A DNA stretch of 52,548 nt from Candidatus Thalassarchaeum betae (GTDB lineage: Archaea; Thermoplasmatota; Poseidoniia; Poseidoniales; Thalassarchaeaceae). The notes beneath the pieces are model-generated. The model had not been told where the DNA came from, did no database searches, and saw nothing but the letters and a program-made list of their open reading frames with translations. Positions 31,901 through 41,082 of this stretch are shown here, one piece after another. Location: NCBI GenBank assembly GCA_022447095.1, contig JAKUUP010000007.1:1-52548 (forward strand). The letters run 5' to 3'. The first letter of the stretch is position 1. Every line of letters starts with the position of its first letter. Position numbers and translations under genes: made by a program.

Positions 31901-33679
31901 ATGGCAGGACGCAGACAACCCATCGTCGCCGTGCTAGGCCACGTCGATCACGGCAAGACCTCACTGCTGGACCACATCCGCAGCCTCGGCAAAGATGCCC
32001 GCGCGTCAGTGATGGATCGAGAGGCTGGAGGCATTACCCAGCACATCGGTGCAACCGAGGTCCCCTCTGACATCCTCAACGCCCTGTGCGCACCCTTGCT
32101 GGGTGGCAAGACGTTCGACTCGCCCGGCCTCCTGTTCATCGACACCCCCGGCCACCACTCGTTCTCCACCCTGCGTTCGCGCGGCGGCTCCCTAGCCGAT
32201 ATCGCCATACTGGTCGTCGATGTCATGGAGGGGGCTAGACCGCAGACTATCGAGTCATTGCGCGTCCTCAAGGAGGCAAAGACGCCTTTCGTCATCGCGG
32301 CCAACAAGATCGATCGTATCCACGGCTGGCACTCCGAGCACGACCGCTCGATGGCTGAAGCCATGGGTGACCAGTCGAAGGAGGCCATGGGGCTGTTCGA
32401 ACAGCGCTACTGGGAACTGGTCGGTCAGTTCGCCGAACACGGCTTCAACATCGAGCGCTACGACCGCGTCACCGACTTCACCAAGGACATCGCACTGGTC
32501 CCGCTCTCCGCTCGCGAAGGTGAGGGAATCCAGGATCTTCTTACTGTGGTAATCGGGTTGGCAGAGCGCTACCTCGCCGAGCAGTTGACCGACATCGAAG
32601 GTTCGGGCGAGGGCACGGTACTCGAGATGAAGGAGGAGCGCGGCCTCGGCAAGACGCTCGACGTCATCCTGCACCGAGGCTCGATCGAGAAAGGTGACGA
32701 GATTGTCCTCGTCACCGACGATGGTGGGCGCGCCACGCGCGTCAAGGGTCTGTTCACTCCCCGTGGTATGAGCGAGATGCGGGATGCGGGTAACCGCTGG
32801 GATGCTTCTGATGCGGCCCATGCCGCTAGCGGGCTCAAGATATCAGCCCCGGACCTCGATGGAGTTCTCGCAGGCACCACCCTTCGGGTAGTTCACACCG
32901 ATGCAGAGCGCACCGAGGCCCTAGCAGCCGCGCACGAGGAGTCCAAACTCTCGATCGAGCTCGAGGAAGAGGGTGTGTGCATCAAAGCGGACACTGTCGG
33001 AGGTCTCGAGGCGCTCGCCAAGGAGCTCAACGCCATTGAGGTCCCGATTCGCATGGCCAGCATCGGCCAGGTCAGCCGCAGGGACATTCGCAACACCGAG
33101 GCGGCCAGCAACCCGCTTCACCGCGTCATCATGGCATTCAGCACCGACATCCTGCCTGATGCCGTCACAGAGGTCGAGAGTTCCGAGGCCGGAGCCAAGC
33201 ACATCGGCTCCGACATCATCTACCGAATCCTAGAGGAGCATGAGGAGTGGGTCGAGCAGCGAAGCCGCGAGCTCGAGGAAGCCAGCCGCGAGATGGTCGT
33301 CTATCCGGGCAGGATCCTGCTTCTTCCCGACCACACCTTCCGCGTCTCCAAGCCGGCTGTGGTCGGCGTCAGGGTGGTGGCGGGTCGCATCCACGTCGGC
33401 CAGTACCTGCTCAAAGAAGAGAGGCGTATCGGGCGAATCAAATCGATCCGCTCCGGTGAGAATTCGATGAAGGAGGCGATGCAGGGGGACGAGGTCGCCA
33501 TAGCCATTGAAGGAGTCACTGTGGGGCGTCAGATCGACGAGGGTGACAGCCTGCTTGTGGACATCCCGGAATCGCATGCGAAGAAGCTCAGAAAGATGGA
33601 ACTGACATCGGCCGAACATGATGTATTCGATGAACTGCTAGACATTCATCGCAAGGAAGACCACTTCTGGGGCCGCTGA
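31901..33679 (+). CDS. infB: translation initiation factor IF-2 (aIF5B type)
   Basis: GTPase of about 592 residues that promotes subunit joining. G1 VAVLGHVDHGKTSLLDHIRS, switch region GGITQHIGATEVP, G3 LLFIDTPGHHSFSTLRSRGG, G4 FVIAANKIDRI, and the domain 2-4 region with VVGVRVVAGRIHVGQYLL. It is the archaeal/eukaryotic aIF5B form without an N-terminal bacterial extension. No intein is inserted at the G1 site. Start ATG 31901 (MAGRRQPIVAV) is favoured over GTG 31892. Confidence 0.96.
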   Translation: MAGRRQPIVAVLGHVDHGKTSLLDHIRSLGKDARASVMDREAGGITQHIGATEVPSDILNALCAPLLGGKTFDSPGLLFIDTPGHHSFSTLRSRGGSLADIAILVVDVMEGARPQTIESLRVLKEAKTPFVIAANKIDRIHGWHSEHDRSMAEAMGDQSKEAMGLFEQRYWELVGQFAEHGFNIERYDRVTDFTKDIALVPLSAREGEGIQDLLTVVIGLAERYLAEQLTDIEGSGEGTVLEMKEERGLGKTLDVILHRGSIEKGDEIVLVTDDGGRATRVKGLFTPRGMSEMRDAGNRWDASDAAHAASGLKISAPDLDGVLAGTTLRVVHTDAERTEALAAAHEESKLSIELEEEGVCIKADTVGGLEALAKELNAIEVPIRMASIGQVSRRDIRNTEAASNPLHRVIMAFSTDILPDAVTEVESSEAGAKHIGSDIIYRILEEHEEWVEQRSRELEEASREMVVYPGRILLLPDHTFRVSKPAVVGVRVVAGRIHVGQYLLKEERRIGRIKSIRSGENSMKEAMQGDEVAIAIEGVTVGRQIDEGDSLLVDIPESHAKKLRKMELTSAEHDVFDELLDIHRKEDHFWGR

Positions 33680-33767
33680 GAGTTTTGATGCGTTTCGCGT
33701 TCACGAGGACCGAAAACTCAAGTAGTGTATGAGTGGGCCTGAGGGCGTTAGTAGGTCAGGTTGTCAC

Positions 33768-34748
33768 ATGGCTCAATCAGCAGATCCTAAGGCTCGCGAA
33801 TTGATCCAGACGGTCGCCCAAATCTCAAACGGACTGATGAACGAAGTCGCCAAGGTCATCATCGGCAAGCAGGAGAACCTACGCAGGATCACAATCGGCA
33901 TCCTCTCGAACGGCAACACCCTCATCGAGGACTTCCCCGGACTGGCCAAGACCCTGATGGCGAACACCTTCGCCACTGCCCTCGGATGCAAGTTCAAGCG
34001 CGTCCAGTTCACCCCGGACCTCCTGCCTGCCGACATAATGGGGACCTACATGTACGATCAGCAGGCGGGCGAGTTCAAACTCCGCCCCGGGCCGCTGTTC
34101 ACCAATGTCCTTCTCGCCGACGAGATCAACCGCGCTCCGCCCAAGACCCAAGCCGCTCTGCTTGAGGCCATGGAGGAGAAGCAGGTCACCATCGAGGGCA
34201 TCACCCACAAGCTCCCGGCGCCTTTCATCACCATGGCCACGCAGAACCCAATCGAGCAGGAGGGCACCTACCCGCTGCCTGAGGCGCAGATGGACCGCTT
34301 CCTGATGAAGATGTCAATGGGCTACCCCGACCGCCAGGAGGAGAAGGCCATCCTGCAGCGCAGGAAGCTGCGCGGCAAGGACGAGTACGACATCGAGCAG
34401 ATCACCAGTCCGAAGAAGGTCGTCGCCATGCAGAAGGCGCTCGAGACGGTCCACGTCGACCCCGCCATCATGTCCTACATCGTCGAGTTGGTCCAGCGCA
34501 CCCGCGAGGACCACCGCGTCATCACCGGAGCTTCGCCGCGTGCCAGCCAGTCTCTGTTCAAGACCAGTCGTGCGTCCGCGGCTATCGACGGTCGCGACTA
34601 CGTCATCCCGGACGACATCAAGAACGTCGCACTCGAGGTCGTCAGCCACAGGATCCTCCTCAAGCCAGAATCGAAGATTCGCGGCGTCACCGGGCGGCAC
34701 ATCACTCGCAAGATACTGTCCGAAGTGCCCGTCCCAGTCATCCAGTGA
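33768..34748 (+). CDS. MoxR family AAA+ ATPase
   Basis: Protein of about 326 residues. Sensor and Walker elements: TLIEDFPGLAKTLMANTFAT (Walker A GLAKT), RVQFTPDLLPADIMGTYMYD, LLADEINRAPPKTQAALLEA (Walker B plus the MoxR pattern), ITMATQNPIEQEGTYPLPEA, QMDRFLMKMSMGYPDRQEE and GASPRASQSLFKTSRASAAI. MoxR ATPases act as chaperone-like remodellers that often insert metals or assemble complexes with VWA proteins; no VWA gene is nearby. ATG 33768 is preferred to ATG 33729. Confidence 0.92.
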   Translation: MAQSADPKARELIQTVAQISNGLMNEVAKVIIGKQENLRRITIGILSNGNTLIEDFPGLAKTLMANTFATALGCKFKRVQFTPDLLPADIMGTYMYDQQAGEFKLRPGPLFTNVLLADEINRAPPKTQAALLEAMEEKQVTIEGITHKLPAPFITMATQNPIEQEGTYPLPEAQMDRFLMKMSMGYPDRQEEKAILQRRKLRGKDEYDIEQITSPKKVVAMQKALETVHVDPAIMSYIVELVQRTREDHRVITGASPRASQSLFKTSRASAAIDGRDYVIPDDIKNVALEVVSHRILLKPESKIRGVTGRHITRKILSEVPVPVIQ

Positions 34749-34794
34749 TTCGCAAGATTCACGGTAGTCCCGCGGTTTTCCCCCAATGAGGGAC

Positions 34795-35703
34795 ATGTCT
34801 GCGCCGGTCGTGATTGCGGTTGTCAACCACAAGGGTGGGTGCGCCAAGACCACCACGGCTGTCAACCTGGCCTCGGCTCTGGCCGTGGGCAACGAGCAGA
34901 TGGGTATCTCCGGGCGCAGGGTCCTGCTGGTCGACCTCGATCCCAAGGGGAACGTAGCCACCACCTTCGGAATCGACAAGAGGTCACTGGGCCCGACGAT
35001 GAACGAGTTGTTCAAAGGAGGGGTTGACGGCGCGCCGGTCACCCTCAACGAGTGCCTGCTCGGCCCCGACAACCTGACTGAGGCTATGCGCGCGGCGTGG
35101 AAGCTCCACAACCCCGAACGCAAGCGGGGACCGCCCAAGGGCATCGCCATCGACAATCTGTGGCTGCTGCCCGCCGACCTCGACCTGTCAGGCGTCGAGA
35201 TCGATCTCGCCACCAGGATCGGACGTGAGAACCGGCTCAAACTGGCTCTCGAGCAGGCTGCGGGGCACTTCGACGTGGTCATCGTAGACACCCCTGCCTC
35301 GCTAGGCCTGCTGACCGTGAACGCGCTTGCCGCGGCCAACTGGGTGCTGATACCCATCCAAGCAGAGTTCTACGCGCTCGAAGGCATGGGGCAGCTGATC
35401 AACGCCATCCGAGAGGTGCAGAAGGCGATTAATCCAGAGCTCAAGATGTTTGGAATCGCTCTGACTATGGTTCAGACCAACAGCAACCTCGGCGAGACCG
35501 TAGCCGAGCGCGCGCGCAAGCACTTTGGAGACCGAGTGTTCGAGACTGCCATCCAGCGCTCGGTGGCAATTGCCGAGGCCCCGCTGGAGGGGGCACCGAT
35601 AGTCATCGCGAAGAAGCCGAACAAATCCAACCCGGGCAGCAAGGCGTACTGGGACCTCGCTAGGGAAGTGGATGCGCGCATCGAGCGGATACTGAGCGGC
35701 TAG
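34795..35703 (+). CDS. ParA/Soj family ATPase
   Basis: Protein of about 302 residues with a deviant Walker A NHKGGCAKTTTAVNLASAL (KGGxxKTT signature lysine), RRVLLVDLDPKGNVATTFGI (Walker A'), FDVVIVDTPASLGLLTVNAL and WVLIPIQAEFYALEGMGQLI. It shows the chromosome/plasmid-partition or positioning type of ParA. No ParB, centromere repeat or plasmid gene is seen next to it, so it is an orphan ParA. The convergent neighbour is a long coiled-coil protein that shares the stop region. ATG 34795 or ATG 34786 are both possible. Confidence 0.9.
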   Translation: MSAPVVIAVVNHKGGCAKTTTAVNLASALAVGNEQMGISGRRVLLVDLDPKGNVATTFGIDKRSLGPTMNELFKGGVDGAPVTLNECLLGPDNLTEAMRAAWKLHNPERKRGPPKGIAIDNLWLLPADLDLSGVEIDLATRIGRENRLKLALEQAAGHFDVVIVDTPASLGLLTVNALAAANWVLIPIQAEFYALEGMGQLINAIREVQKAINPELKMFGIALTMVQTNSNLGETVAERARKHFGDRVFETAIQRSVAIAEAPLEGAPIVIAKKPNKSNPGSKAYWDLAREVDARIERILSG

Positions 35704-36800
35704 TCCTCGCCCACTCTCTCGAGGGCTGACTGCTTCGCATCGAGCAGTGCGGCCTCCCACTTCGACTTGAGGACCGCCTCGAGCGACTTGAGGATCTCCT
35801 TGACCTCCTTCTTCGAAAGGTCGCCGCGCTTGGCGAACTGCTCCTCGAGCTTGGCCATCATCTCGCCCTCGCGCTTCTTGGCGAACTCGGCCACCCTGTG
35901 CTCCATCTCGACCTCTTGCTCAAGCGCCATCTCCTGGCGGCGAAGGGCGAGTGCAACCTCCATGGTCTCGCGCTCGGCTCGGAAGCGGCGGTCTAACTCG
36001 GCCAGCGCACTGCGCTCCGATTCCTCCTCGAGTTCCTTGATTCGTACGTCAACGTCGGCCTTCATCTCCTTCTCGAGCGATGCTCGCTCGCCCTTGAGCT
36101 GCTTCTCCAATTCCGCCTCTCTCTCCCTGCGGGAATCAGAGAGGCGTTCCCTCCTCTGCATCTCCTGATCCAAGCGATGGGCCTCGACCTTTCTGTGGAC
36201 TCCGCTCTCCATGGCCTCACGCAAGTCCATCTCGACCCGGCGCTGCATCCTCTCAACATCTTGGGACGCCTCGAGTTCCAGACGCTCCTCGAGGAACGCT
36301 CTGCGGCGCTCGTACTCGGTCTCCATCTCGTCCTTGAGCCTACTTCGCAGTTGGGTGGAATGCGCCTCTATGCGGCGATCACGTTCCAGATCAAGTTGCT
36401 CGCGCAACCGGTTCTCCTCGCGGCGAAGCCGATGTAGCATCTCCTCGCGAAGCAGCCTCTCCTCACGCTCGATGGCCTCGGTCTCGAGGCGTTCCATCTC
36501 GTCCTCGAGCTCGGCCCTGAGGTCTGCCTCGATCTGCTGCAGCCTCTCCTCGAACAGGATCTCGTTGGCCTTGCGCATCGCCCCGTGCATCCCGGAGACC
36601 CTCTCGGTCATCTCGGTGATGCGCATCCGGCGCTCGCGGCGGATGCCAGAGCGAAGTTTCGACTCCTCGTCCAAGCGCTCTCTGGCGCGTGCTACCGACT
36701 CCATGCTGGAAGAAGCGGAGAGGGCATGCTGGGCACGCAGTTCAGCCAGTTCGTCGATACCTTCGGTATCGTTGCCATCCGGCGACTTGCTCTCACTCAC
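35700..36800 (-). CDS. long coiled-coil protein, unknown function
   Basis: Protein of 366 residues made almost entirely of Arg/Glu/Lys/Leu heptads (residues 45-330; for example RLREQLDLERDRRIEAHSTQ and EMEHRVAEFAKKREGEMMAK), predicted as one long coiled coil with a low-complexity N-terminus and a helical C-terminus (KKEVKEILKSLEAVLKSKWE). It has no signal peptide or membrane helix. The terminal stop overlaps that of the ParA gene as CTAG (35700-35703). It may be a cytoskeletal or nucleoid-associated partner of ParA, but no motif proves that. Confidence 0.7.
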   Translation of the reverse strand: MSESKSPDGNDTEGIDELAELRAQHALSASSSMESVARARERLDEESKLRSGIRRERRMRITEMTERVSGMHGAMRKANEILFEERLQQIEADLRAELEDEMERLETEAIEREERLLREEMLHRLRREENRLREQLDLERDRRIEAHSTQLRSRLKDEMETEYERRRAFLEERLELEASQDVERMQRRVEMDLREAMESGVHRKVEAHRLDQEMQRRERLSDSRREREAELEKQLKGERASLEKEMKADVDVRIKELEEESERSALAELDRRFRAERETMEVALALRRQEMALEQEVEMEHRVAEFAKKREGEMMAKLEEQFAKRGDLSKKEVKEILKSLEAVLKSKWEAALLDAKQSALERVGED

Positions 36801-36905
36801 GGGTACCCATCCCCAAGTTGACGCTCATTTCTGAGTATTTGAGAGCGAAGGGTCCGAATCGGCTGATAAAAGCGGTTTCAGGGTACTATCGGAAGCAACG
36901 AGAGT

Positions 36906-37298
36906 CTAGAAAGTGACGTTGAAAGCAGACTCGCAGGCAGGGCAGGTGAGTTCACGAGTCCCGGGCCTCGGCCTGATCCTCAACGTCCTCTCGCAGCCCG
37001 GGCAGTCTATCTCCACCTTGACGATCTTGGCAGTGAGGGTGAAGCTGCCCATGCAGGCCCCGCAGGTCAACTCGATTGGTCTCTCGTCAGTGCCGGCGAC
37101 GACCACGGTGTTGCAGTGTGGGCACGGTAGGGACTCGTCGGTCAGCGAGTCGATGGTCGGCTGGTGGCTGACGCGACAAACCGCGCCGCAAACCTTGCAC
37201 TCCTTCTCACCTAGGCCCTGAGGTAGCATGTGGTCGCAGTGAGCACATTCCGCAAGCGGTGGAGCGTACTTCGATTCGACCTCGACCGAATCCGCCAT
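36906..37298 (-). CDS. protein with three zinc-ribbon motifs
   Basis: Protein of 130 residues with three Cys4 zinc-ribbon modules: ECAHCDHM...CKVCGAVC (about 18-42), PCPHCNTV...TCGACMGS (about 59-84) and DCPGCERT...TCPACESA (about 98-125). The spacing and repeated ITLTC-like strands suggest three tandem ribbons, possibly for binding RNA, DNA or a protein complex. No other domain. It lies between the coiled-coil gene and the metal ATPase gene, all leftward, but the 105-base gap suggests a separate promoter for the coiled-coil gene. Confidence 0.72.
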   Translation of the reverse strand: MADSVEVESKYAPPLAECAHCDHMLPQGLGEKECKVCGAVCRVSHQPTIDSLTDESLPCPHCNTVVVAGTDERPIELTCGACMGSFTLTAKIVKVEIDCPGCERTLRIRPRPGTRELTCPACESAFNVTF

Positions 37299-37323
37299 GG
37301 GCCTCGATTCCGGACTGGGTTAA

Positions 37324-40071
37324 TCAAGCGGTCGCAGAAGAGTCATCGTCTGAGAGGCCAATCGCAACCCTCAGCGCTTCGGCGAGGTCACGGCCAATCT
37401 CTCGACTTAAGTCGACTAGTGTCGTCACTCTCTGAGTCCCGGTTCCCGAAACCCACATACCGTTGAGGATGACTATCAGCGCGCTGGCCTCGTGCAGGGC
37501 CACACCTGCGAAAATGCTGGTTAACTCACCCATCAGGACAGTCGTCACAAGGAGTAGCGTGACTCCCACAGATATCGCTATGTTGGCGTATACAGCTCCG
37601 CGTGTCCTCTTGGCGAGGATGATGAGCCGAGAGAGGGCCCTTGGGTCCTCTCCGGGTATTAACACGTCAGCGGCGTCGAGGTTGACTTGCTCACCGCTGC
37701 CTACTGCCACTCCTACGTCAGCTGCTGCCAACGCGCCGGCGTCGTTGAAGCCATCACCCGCCATCAGGGTGCGTCGCGCCTTCGAGCGCTCGGAGACCCA
37801 CTGAGCCTTACTCTCTGGGTCTACGCCGCCTCGACATGCGGCAGAATCGAGTCCGAGGCGATGTCCGAACGCCTCGACGCTGGCTTGCTCATCCCCGCTC
37901 AGTATCTCGACGGTGACGTCGTTCTCAAGCAAGGCGGCGATGAGTTCCTCGACGCCCTCACGGGCGTCGTCGTGGGCGAAGCCAAACGCGGCGACCGCCT
38001 TGCCGTCGATGGCGAGCACGCTAGCGCCATACCCGGCCTTCCTGGATTTGGTGAGTGCCGAGTCTATGTCGAGTGGTATGCTGACGTCGTTCTCGAGCAG
38101 CCAGTCGGCCCGCCCGAGCAAGACCTCCTGCCCGCGCAACTTGCCTCTGACTCCGGCGTCTCCGTCGGTGATGTCGGTGACATTGCTAGCCTTGAGGGAG
38201 CGCTGCTCGGTCAAATCCAGGATGCTCTTGGCGTAGGGGTGGTTCGAGCGCTGCTCGAGCCCCGCGGCTATCTGCAGCACCCGGTACTCGTTCTCGTGTT
38301 CCGAGACTGTGAGGCCCGTCATCCTAGGACGTCCGCTGGTCAGCGTGCCGGTCTTGTCAAGCAGAGCCAGATTCACGCCCGCGGCCGCCTCGAGAACGTC
38401 GCCGCCGCGTGCGACCAGTCCCGAGGCGGAGGCGGAAGAAAGGGCGGCTGCGTGAGGCACCGGAGCAGCGAGAAGGAGCGAGCAAGGGCACGATACGACC
38501 CATAAAAGGAGTGTAATGAGGATAGCCTTGGATGTTAAGCCGTACGCGAGGAATGCTATCGCTGGCGCGCCCAGCATCACCAAGGGCACCCAGACTGCGG
38601 TGAATCTCTCGATGGCGCTCTGCGTCCTAGTAGGCTGGTCTCGGTAGCGCCTGACGAGATCGATGAGGCTCGAGAGCCGTGTGTCGTCTCCGCTTGCCTG
38701 AGCGCGGATCACCAGAGGTCCGCGTACTAGACTGAGTCCGGCCTCCACCAAATCCCCGGCCTTGACTGGAATGGGCAAGGGCTCGCCAGTGAGCGGAGCG
38801 CGGTCTATTGACCCAACGCCCTCGACGACGATGCCGTCTACTGGTACAACCTCACCCGAGCGGACCTCGACGAGATCGCCCGGTTCGAGAGCTTCCACCG
38901 GAGTGAGGTCCTCGCAGTGGTCATTGACTCCCCCCGTTGCTGCCGAAGATGGTAACACCGTCAGCGAGCGAGAGTGGGAGTGAGGCTCATGCTCGCTAGG
39001 TCTCGGCTCAAGCAGTCGTGCCCTACGCGGCAGCCTGTCCAAGCCCCCCTGCATAGACTCCCGGGCCTTGATCAGCGCCCTGTCCTCGAGATTGGAGGCG
39101 AATCCGACGAGTCCGACCACCATCAGCGCTTCAGCCCATTCGTGCAGGTACATTGCACCGATGACGGCGAGCGAGGTCAGAACTTGGAAACCTAGGATCC
39201 TGTTCTGGATGCTGGCGAAGGCTTCTTGGAACATCTGATGGCCAGCGAAGATGACTCCGAAGAAAGCCACCCCGGCCGCCAACGTATTCGGGATAACGTG
39301 GATTTGCTCTATGGCGATGACGCCGCCAATGAGCGGAACGGTCAACGCCGCGCCCAGCAGTCGAATCTGATCGGGCCTGAGCCTAGCGCTCTTGGAGGGC
39401 ACCAACTTAGCTTCGGGTCCCAGTATCTTGCGCATCCTCAGCTCGGAGACCTCTCTGATGCTGGTATCGTCGAGCCAGAGGCGCTGCATCTCGATCTTGC
39501 CGTCATCCAAACGGACGTTGAGCACTCCTGGGATATCCATGAGAGTGGTTCTCAGTACCCGGCGATCAACGCCTATCCTTGCAGCGACCTCCCTCGGGGT
39601 CTGCCCTACCACGGCCAGCCACTCGATGTCGGGGCTGTGGCCGAGGTTCTCCAATACCGAGGAAGTTCGGGATATCGCCCCCTTGCTGATGTCCAGATTG
39701 ATTCTCACTCGGCCGTCAGTGGCCGAGACCCGGCACTCCTCGATTCCCGGTAGGCGCTGTACAGCTCTCGTCGCCTTCATCGCGCAGTCGGGGCAGTCCA
39801 TGCCCCGGATGTCCCATTCGAACTCGTGTACGCCGTCCGCTGCGAGGTCGGCGTCGAGTACGTCACCAGCCGATTCAGCAACCGCATCGATGGCGGGCTC
39901 AGGCTTCGGCGACGGCTTCTCCTTGGACTTCGGACGCAAGAAGTCTGGCAACTTGAGTGAGGTTATCTTGGGCATGGGGGGCAGTACAGGAGGCTCTTCC
40001 GGTTTCTCCGAAACCGAAGTCTCCTCGTCATCGTCGTCGAGAACTAGGAAGTCCTCATGCTCCTCGTCCAT
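37324..40071 (-). CDS. P1B-type heavy-metal-translocating ATPase, probable Zn/Cd type
   Basis: Protein of 915 residues. An acidic, Pro-rich N-terminal extension (about 80 residues) precedes a metal-binding domain with GMDCPDCAMKATRAVQRLPG (CxxC at 93-96). Transmembrane helices follow, then actuator TGEPLPIP, the membrane motif WVVSCPCSLLLAAPV, the phosphorylation site LLDKTGTLTSGRP, an HPYAKSI P1B signature and the hinge MAGDGFNDAGALAAADVG. The C-terminal HEASALIVILNGMWV segment resembles the ZntA-type (P1B-2) helix more than Cu pumps. A short His-rich run (EHEPHSHSRS) lies in a cytosolic loop. Efflux of Zn or Cd is inferred; copper cannot be excluded. Confidence 0.88.
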   Translation of the reverse strand: MDEEHEDFLVLDDDDEETSVSEKPEEPPVLPPMPKITSLKLPDFLRPKSKEKPSPKPEPAIDAVAESAGDVLDADLAADGVHEFEWDIRGMDCPDCAMKATRAVQRLPGIEECRVSATDGRVRINLDISKGAISRTSSVLENLGHSPDIEWLAVVGQTPREVAARIGVDRRVLRTTLMDIPGVLNVRLDDGKIEMQRLWLDDTSIREVSELRMRKILGPEAKLVPSKSARLRPDQIRLLGAALTVPLIGGVIAIEQIHVIPNTLAAGVAFFGVIFAGHQMFQEAFASIQNRILGFQVLTSLAVIGAMYLHEWAEALMVVGLVGFASNLEDRALIKARESMQGGLDRLPRRARLLEPRPSEHEPHSHSRSLTVLPSSAATGGVNDHCEDLTPVEALEPGDLVEVRSGEVVPVDGIVVEGVGSIDRAPLTGEPLPIPVKAGDLVEAGLSLVRGPLVIRAQASGDDTRLSSLIDLVRRYRDQPTRTQSAIERFTAVWVPLVMLGAPAIAFLAYGLTSKAILITLLLWVVSCPCSLLLAAPVPHAAALSSASASGLVARGGDVLEAAAGVNLALLDKTGTLTSGRPRMTGLTVSEHENEYRVLQIAAGLEQRSNHPYAKSILDLTEQRSLKASNVTDITDGDAGVRGKLRGQEVLLGRADWLLENDVSIPLDIDSALTKSRKAGYGASVLAIDGKAVAAFGFAHDDAREGVEELIAALLENDVTVEILSGDEQASVEAFGHRLGLDSAACRGGVDPESKAQWVSERSKARRTLMAGDGFNDAGALAAADVGVAVGSGEQVNLDAADVLIPGEDPRALSRLIILAKRTRGAVYANIAISVGVTLLLVTTVLMGELTSIFAGVALHEASALIVILNGMWVSGTGTQRVTTLVDLSREIGRDLAEALRVAIGLSDDDSSATA

Positions 40072-40158
40072 ACACAGGCCATTCAGTGGTCCCGCTTGAA
40101 CATGATGCGAGGGGTCTTGTGCGGTGGAATCATCATCCCAGTGCCGCCCCGGTCAGCT

Positions 40159-40878
40159 ATGGTGGAACTTCCTCAGGACCGTACTTGGGATATGATCGTG
40201 TTCGATGTGGACGGCACTCTGATGGACGCCGGGGGTTTTCATCCCGACCTGATTCCGCTGATTCGCGAGGTCGAGGTGCGCGGTCTTCCGATCTCGCTCG
40301 CATCCGGTCGCACGCTTCCCAACGTCACTCCTATCAAGCAGTCTCTCGGCGCATCGGGGTTCATCGTAGCCGAGAACGGAGGCATGGTCTGGGACAGCGG
40401 CGAGGGGCACGAAATCATCACGCTGGCCGACGGCTCCCGCGCTAGAGCAGCCGTACAGTGGCTGGCCACTCAGATAGAAGACTTCGATGCGGCGGGGATA
40501 GAATCGAATCGCTGGCGCGAGACCGAATGGTGCCTATTCGAAAATGGAAATGAAGATTTGATTCGCGAACTCCTCGCTGGAAGCGAGTGGTCTGACCTCA
40601 TCGTCGTACCCACTGGTTTCGCGGTTCACATCACAGTCCCTGGAATAGACAAAGCAGGGGGCCTGCGGGTGGCCTTCGAACAGCGTGGTGTAGACCCCGA
40701 GAGAGTGCTGGTGTGCGGTGATGCGCCGAACGATATCTCGATGTTCGAACTCTGCGGCTTCTCCGTCGCAGTCAACGACGAGCGAGAGGATGTGGTGGAT
40801 GCGGCCGACTGCCTGACTGTGGCACGCGGGATAGAGGGCTCGCTTGAGTTCCTCAGGGCCGTGATTGCTATCCTGTGA
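40159..40878 (+). CDS. HAD-family phosphoglycolate phosphatase
   Basis: Protein of about 239 residues with HAD motif I DMIVFDVDGTLMDAGGFHPD, motif II LPISLASGRTLPN, and motif IV VLVCGDAPNDISMFELCGFS, with FIVAENGGMVWD and a C2 cap, as in archaeal phosphoglycolate phosphatase/sucrose-phosphatase-like members (TA0175 type). It would remove phosphate from 2-phosphoglycolate or a sugar phosphate. ATG 40159 (MVELPQDRTWD) is used because it directly precedes the first HAD strand; the divergent metal ATPase starts 88 bases away. Confidence 0.8.
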   Translation: MVELPQDRTWDMIVFDVDGTLMDAGGFHPDLIPLIREVEVRGLPISLASGRTLPNVTPIKQSLGASGFIVAENGGMVWDSGEGHEIITLADGSRARAAVQWLATQIEDFDAAGIESNRWRETEWCLFENGNEDLIRELLAGSEWSDLIVVPTGFAVHITVPGIDKAGGLRVAFEQRGVDPERVLVCGDAPNDISMFELCGFSVAVNDEREDVVDAADCLTVARGIEGSLEFLRAVIAIL

Positions 40879-40885
40879 GAGTCAT

Positions 40886-40970
40886 TGGTGCAGGTGGCAG
40901 GATTTGAACCTGCGAAGCACTACGCATCGGATCTTGAGCCCGACCCCTTTGACCACTCGGGTACACCTGC
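40886..40970 (-). tRNA. tRNA-Leu (anticodon CAA)
   Basis: Read on the reverse strand. Acceptor GCAGGTG (40964-40970) pairs with CACCTGC (40890-40896), discriminator A at 40889, and CCA is encoded (40886-40888). The anticodon loop is CTCAAGA inside a TCGGG/TCCGA stem, giving CAA. It has a long variable arm, as class II leucine tRNAs do, and a T-arm with GGTTCAAATCC. No intron. Confidence 0.93.
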
Positions 40971-41082
40971 GGCGCTGCTAGGGAAGTTTGCCTCTTGATA
41001 CTCGCGCCTCGGGGGCTTTTGCCGGATGTCGCGAGGAATTGTTCAATAGTCTCCCTCCACCCACCTCTGACAGGTTGCTCTG

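Noticed and set aside
34795-35703. Plasmid origin next to parA
   Set aside because: No replication initiator, iterons or ParB were found, and the flanks are chromosomal housekeeping genes.
36906-37298. RNA polymerase subunit or TFIIS-like zinc ribbon
   Set aside because: The Cys spacing gives three tandem ribbons, but no RPB9/TFIIS acidic hairpin or other polymerase motif is present.
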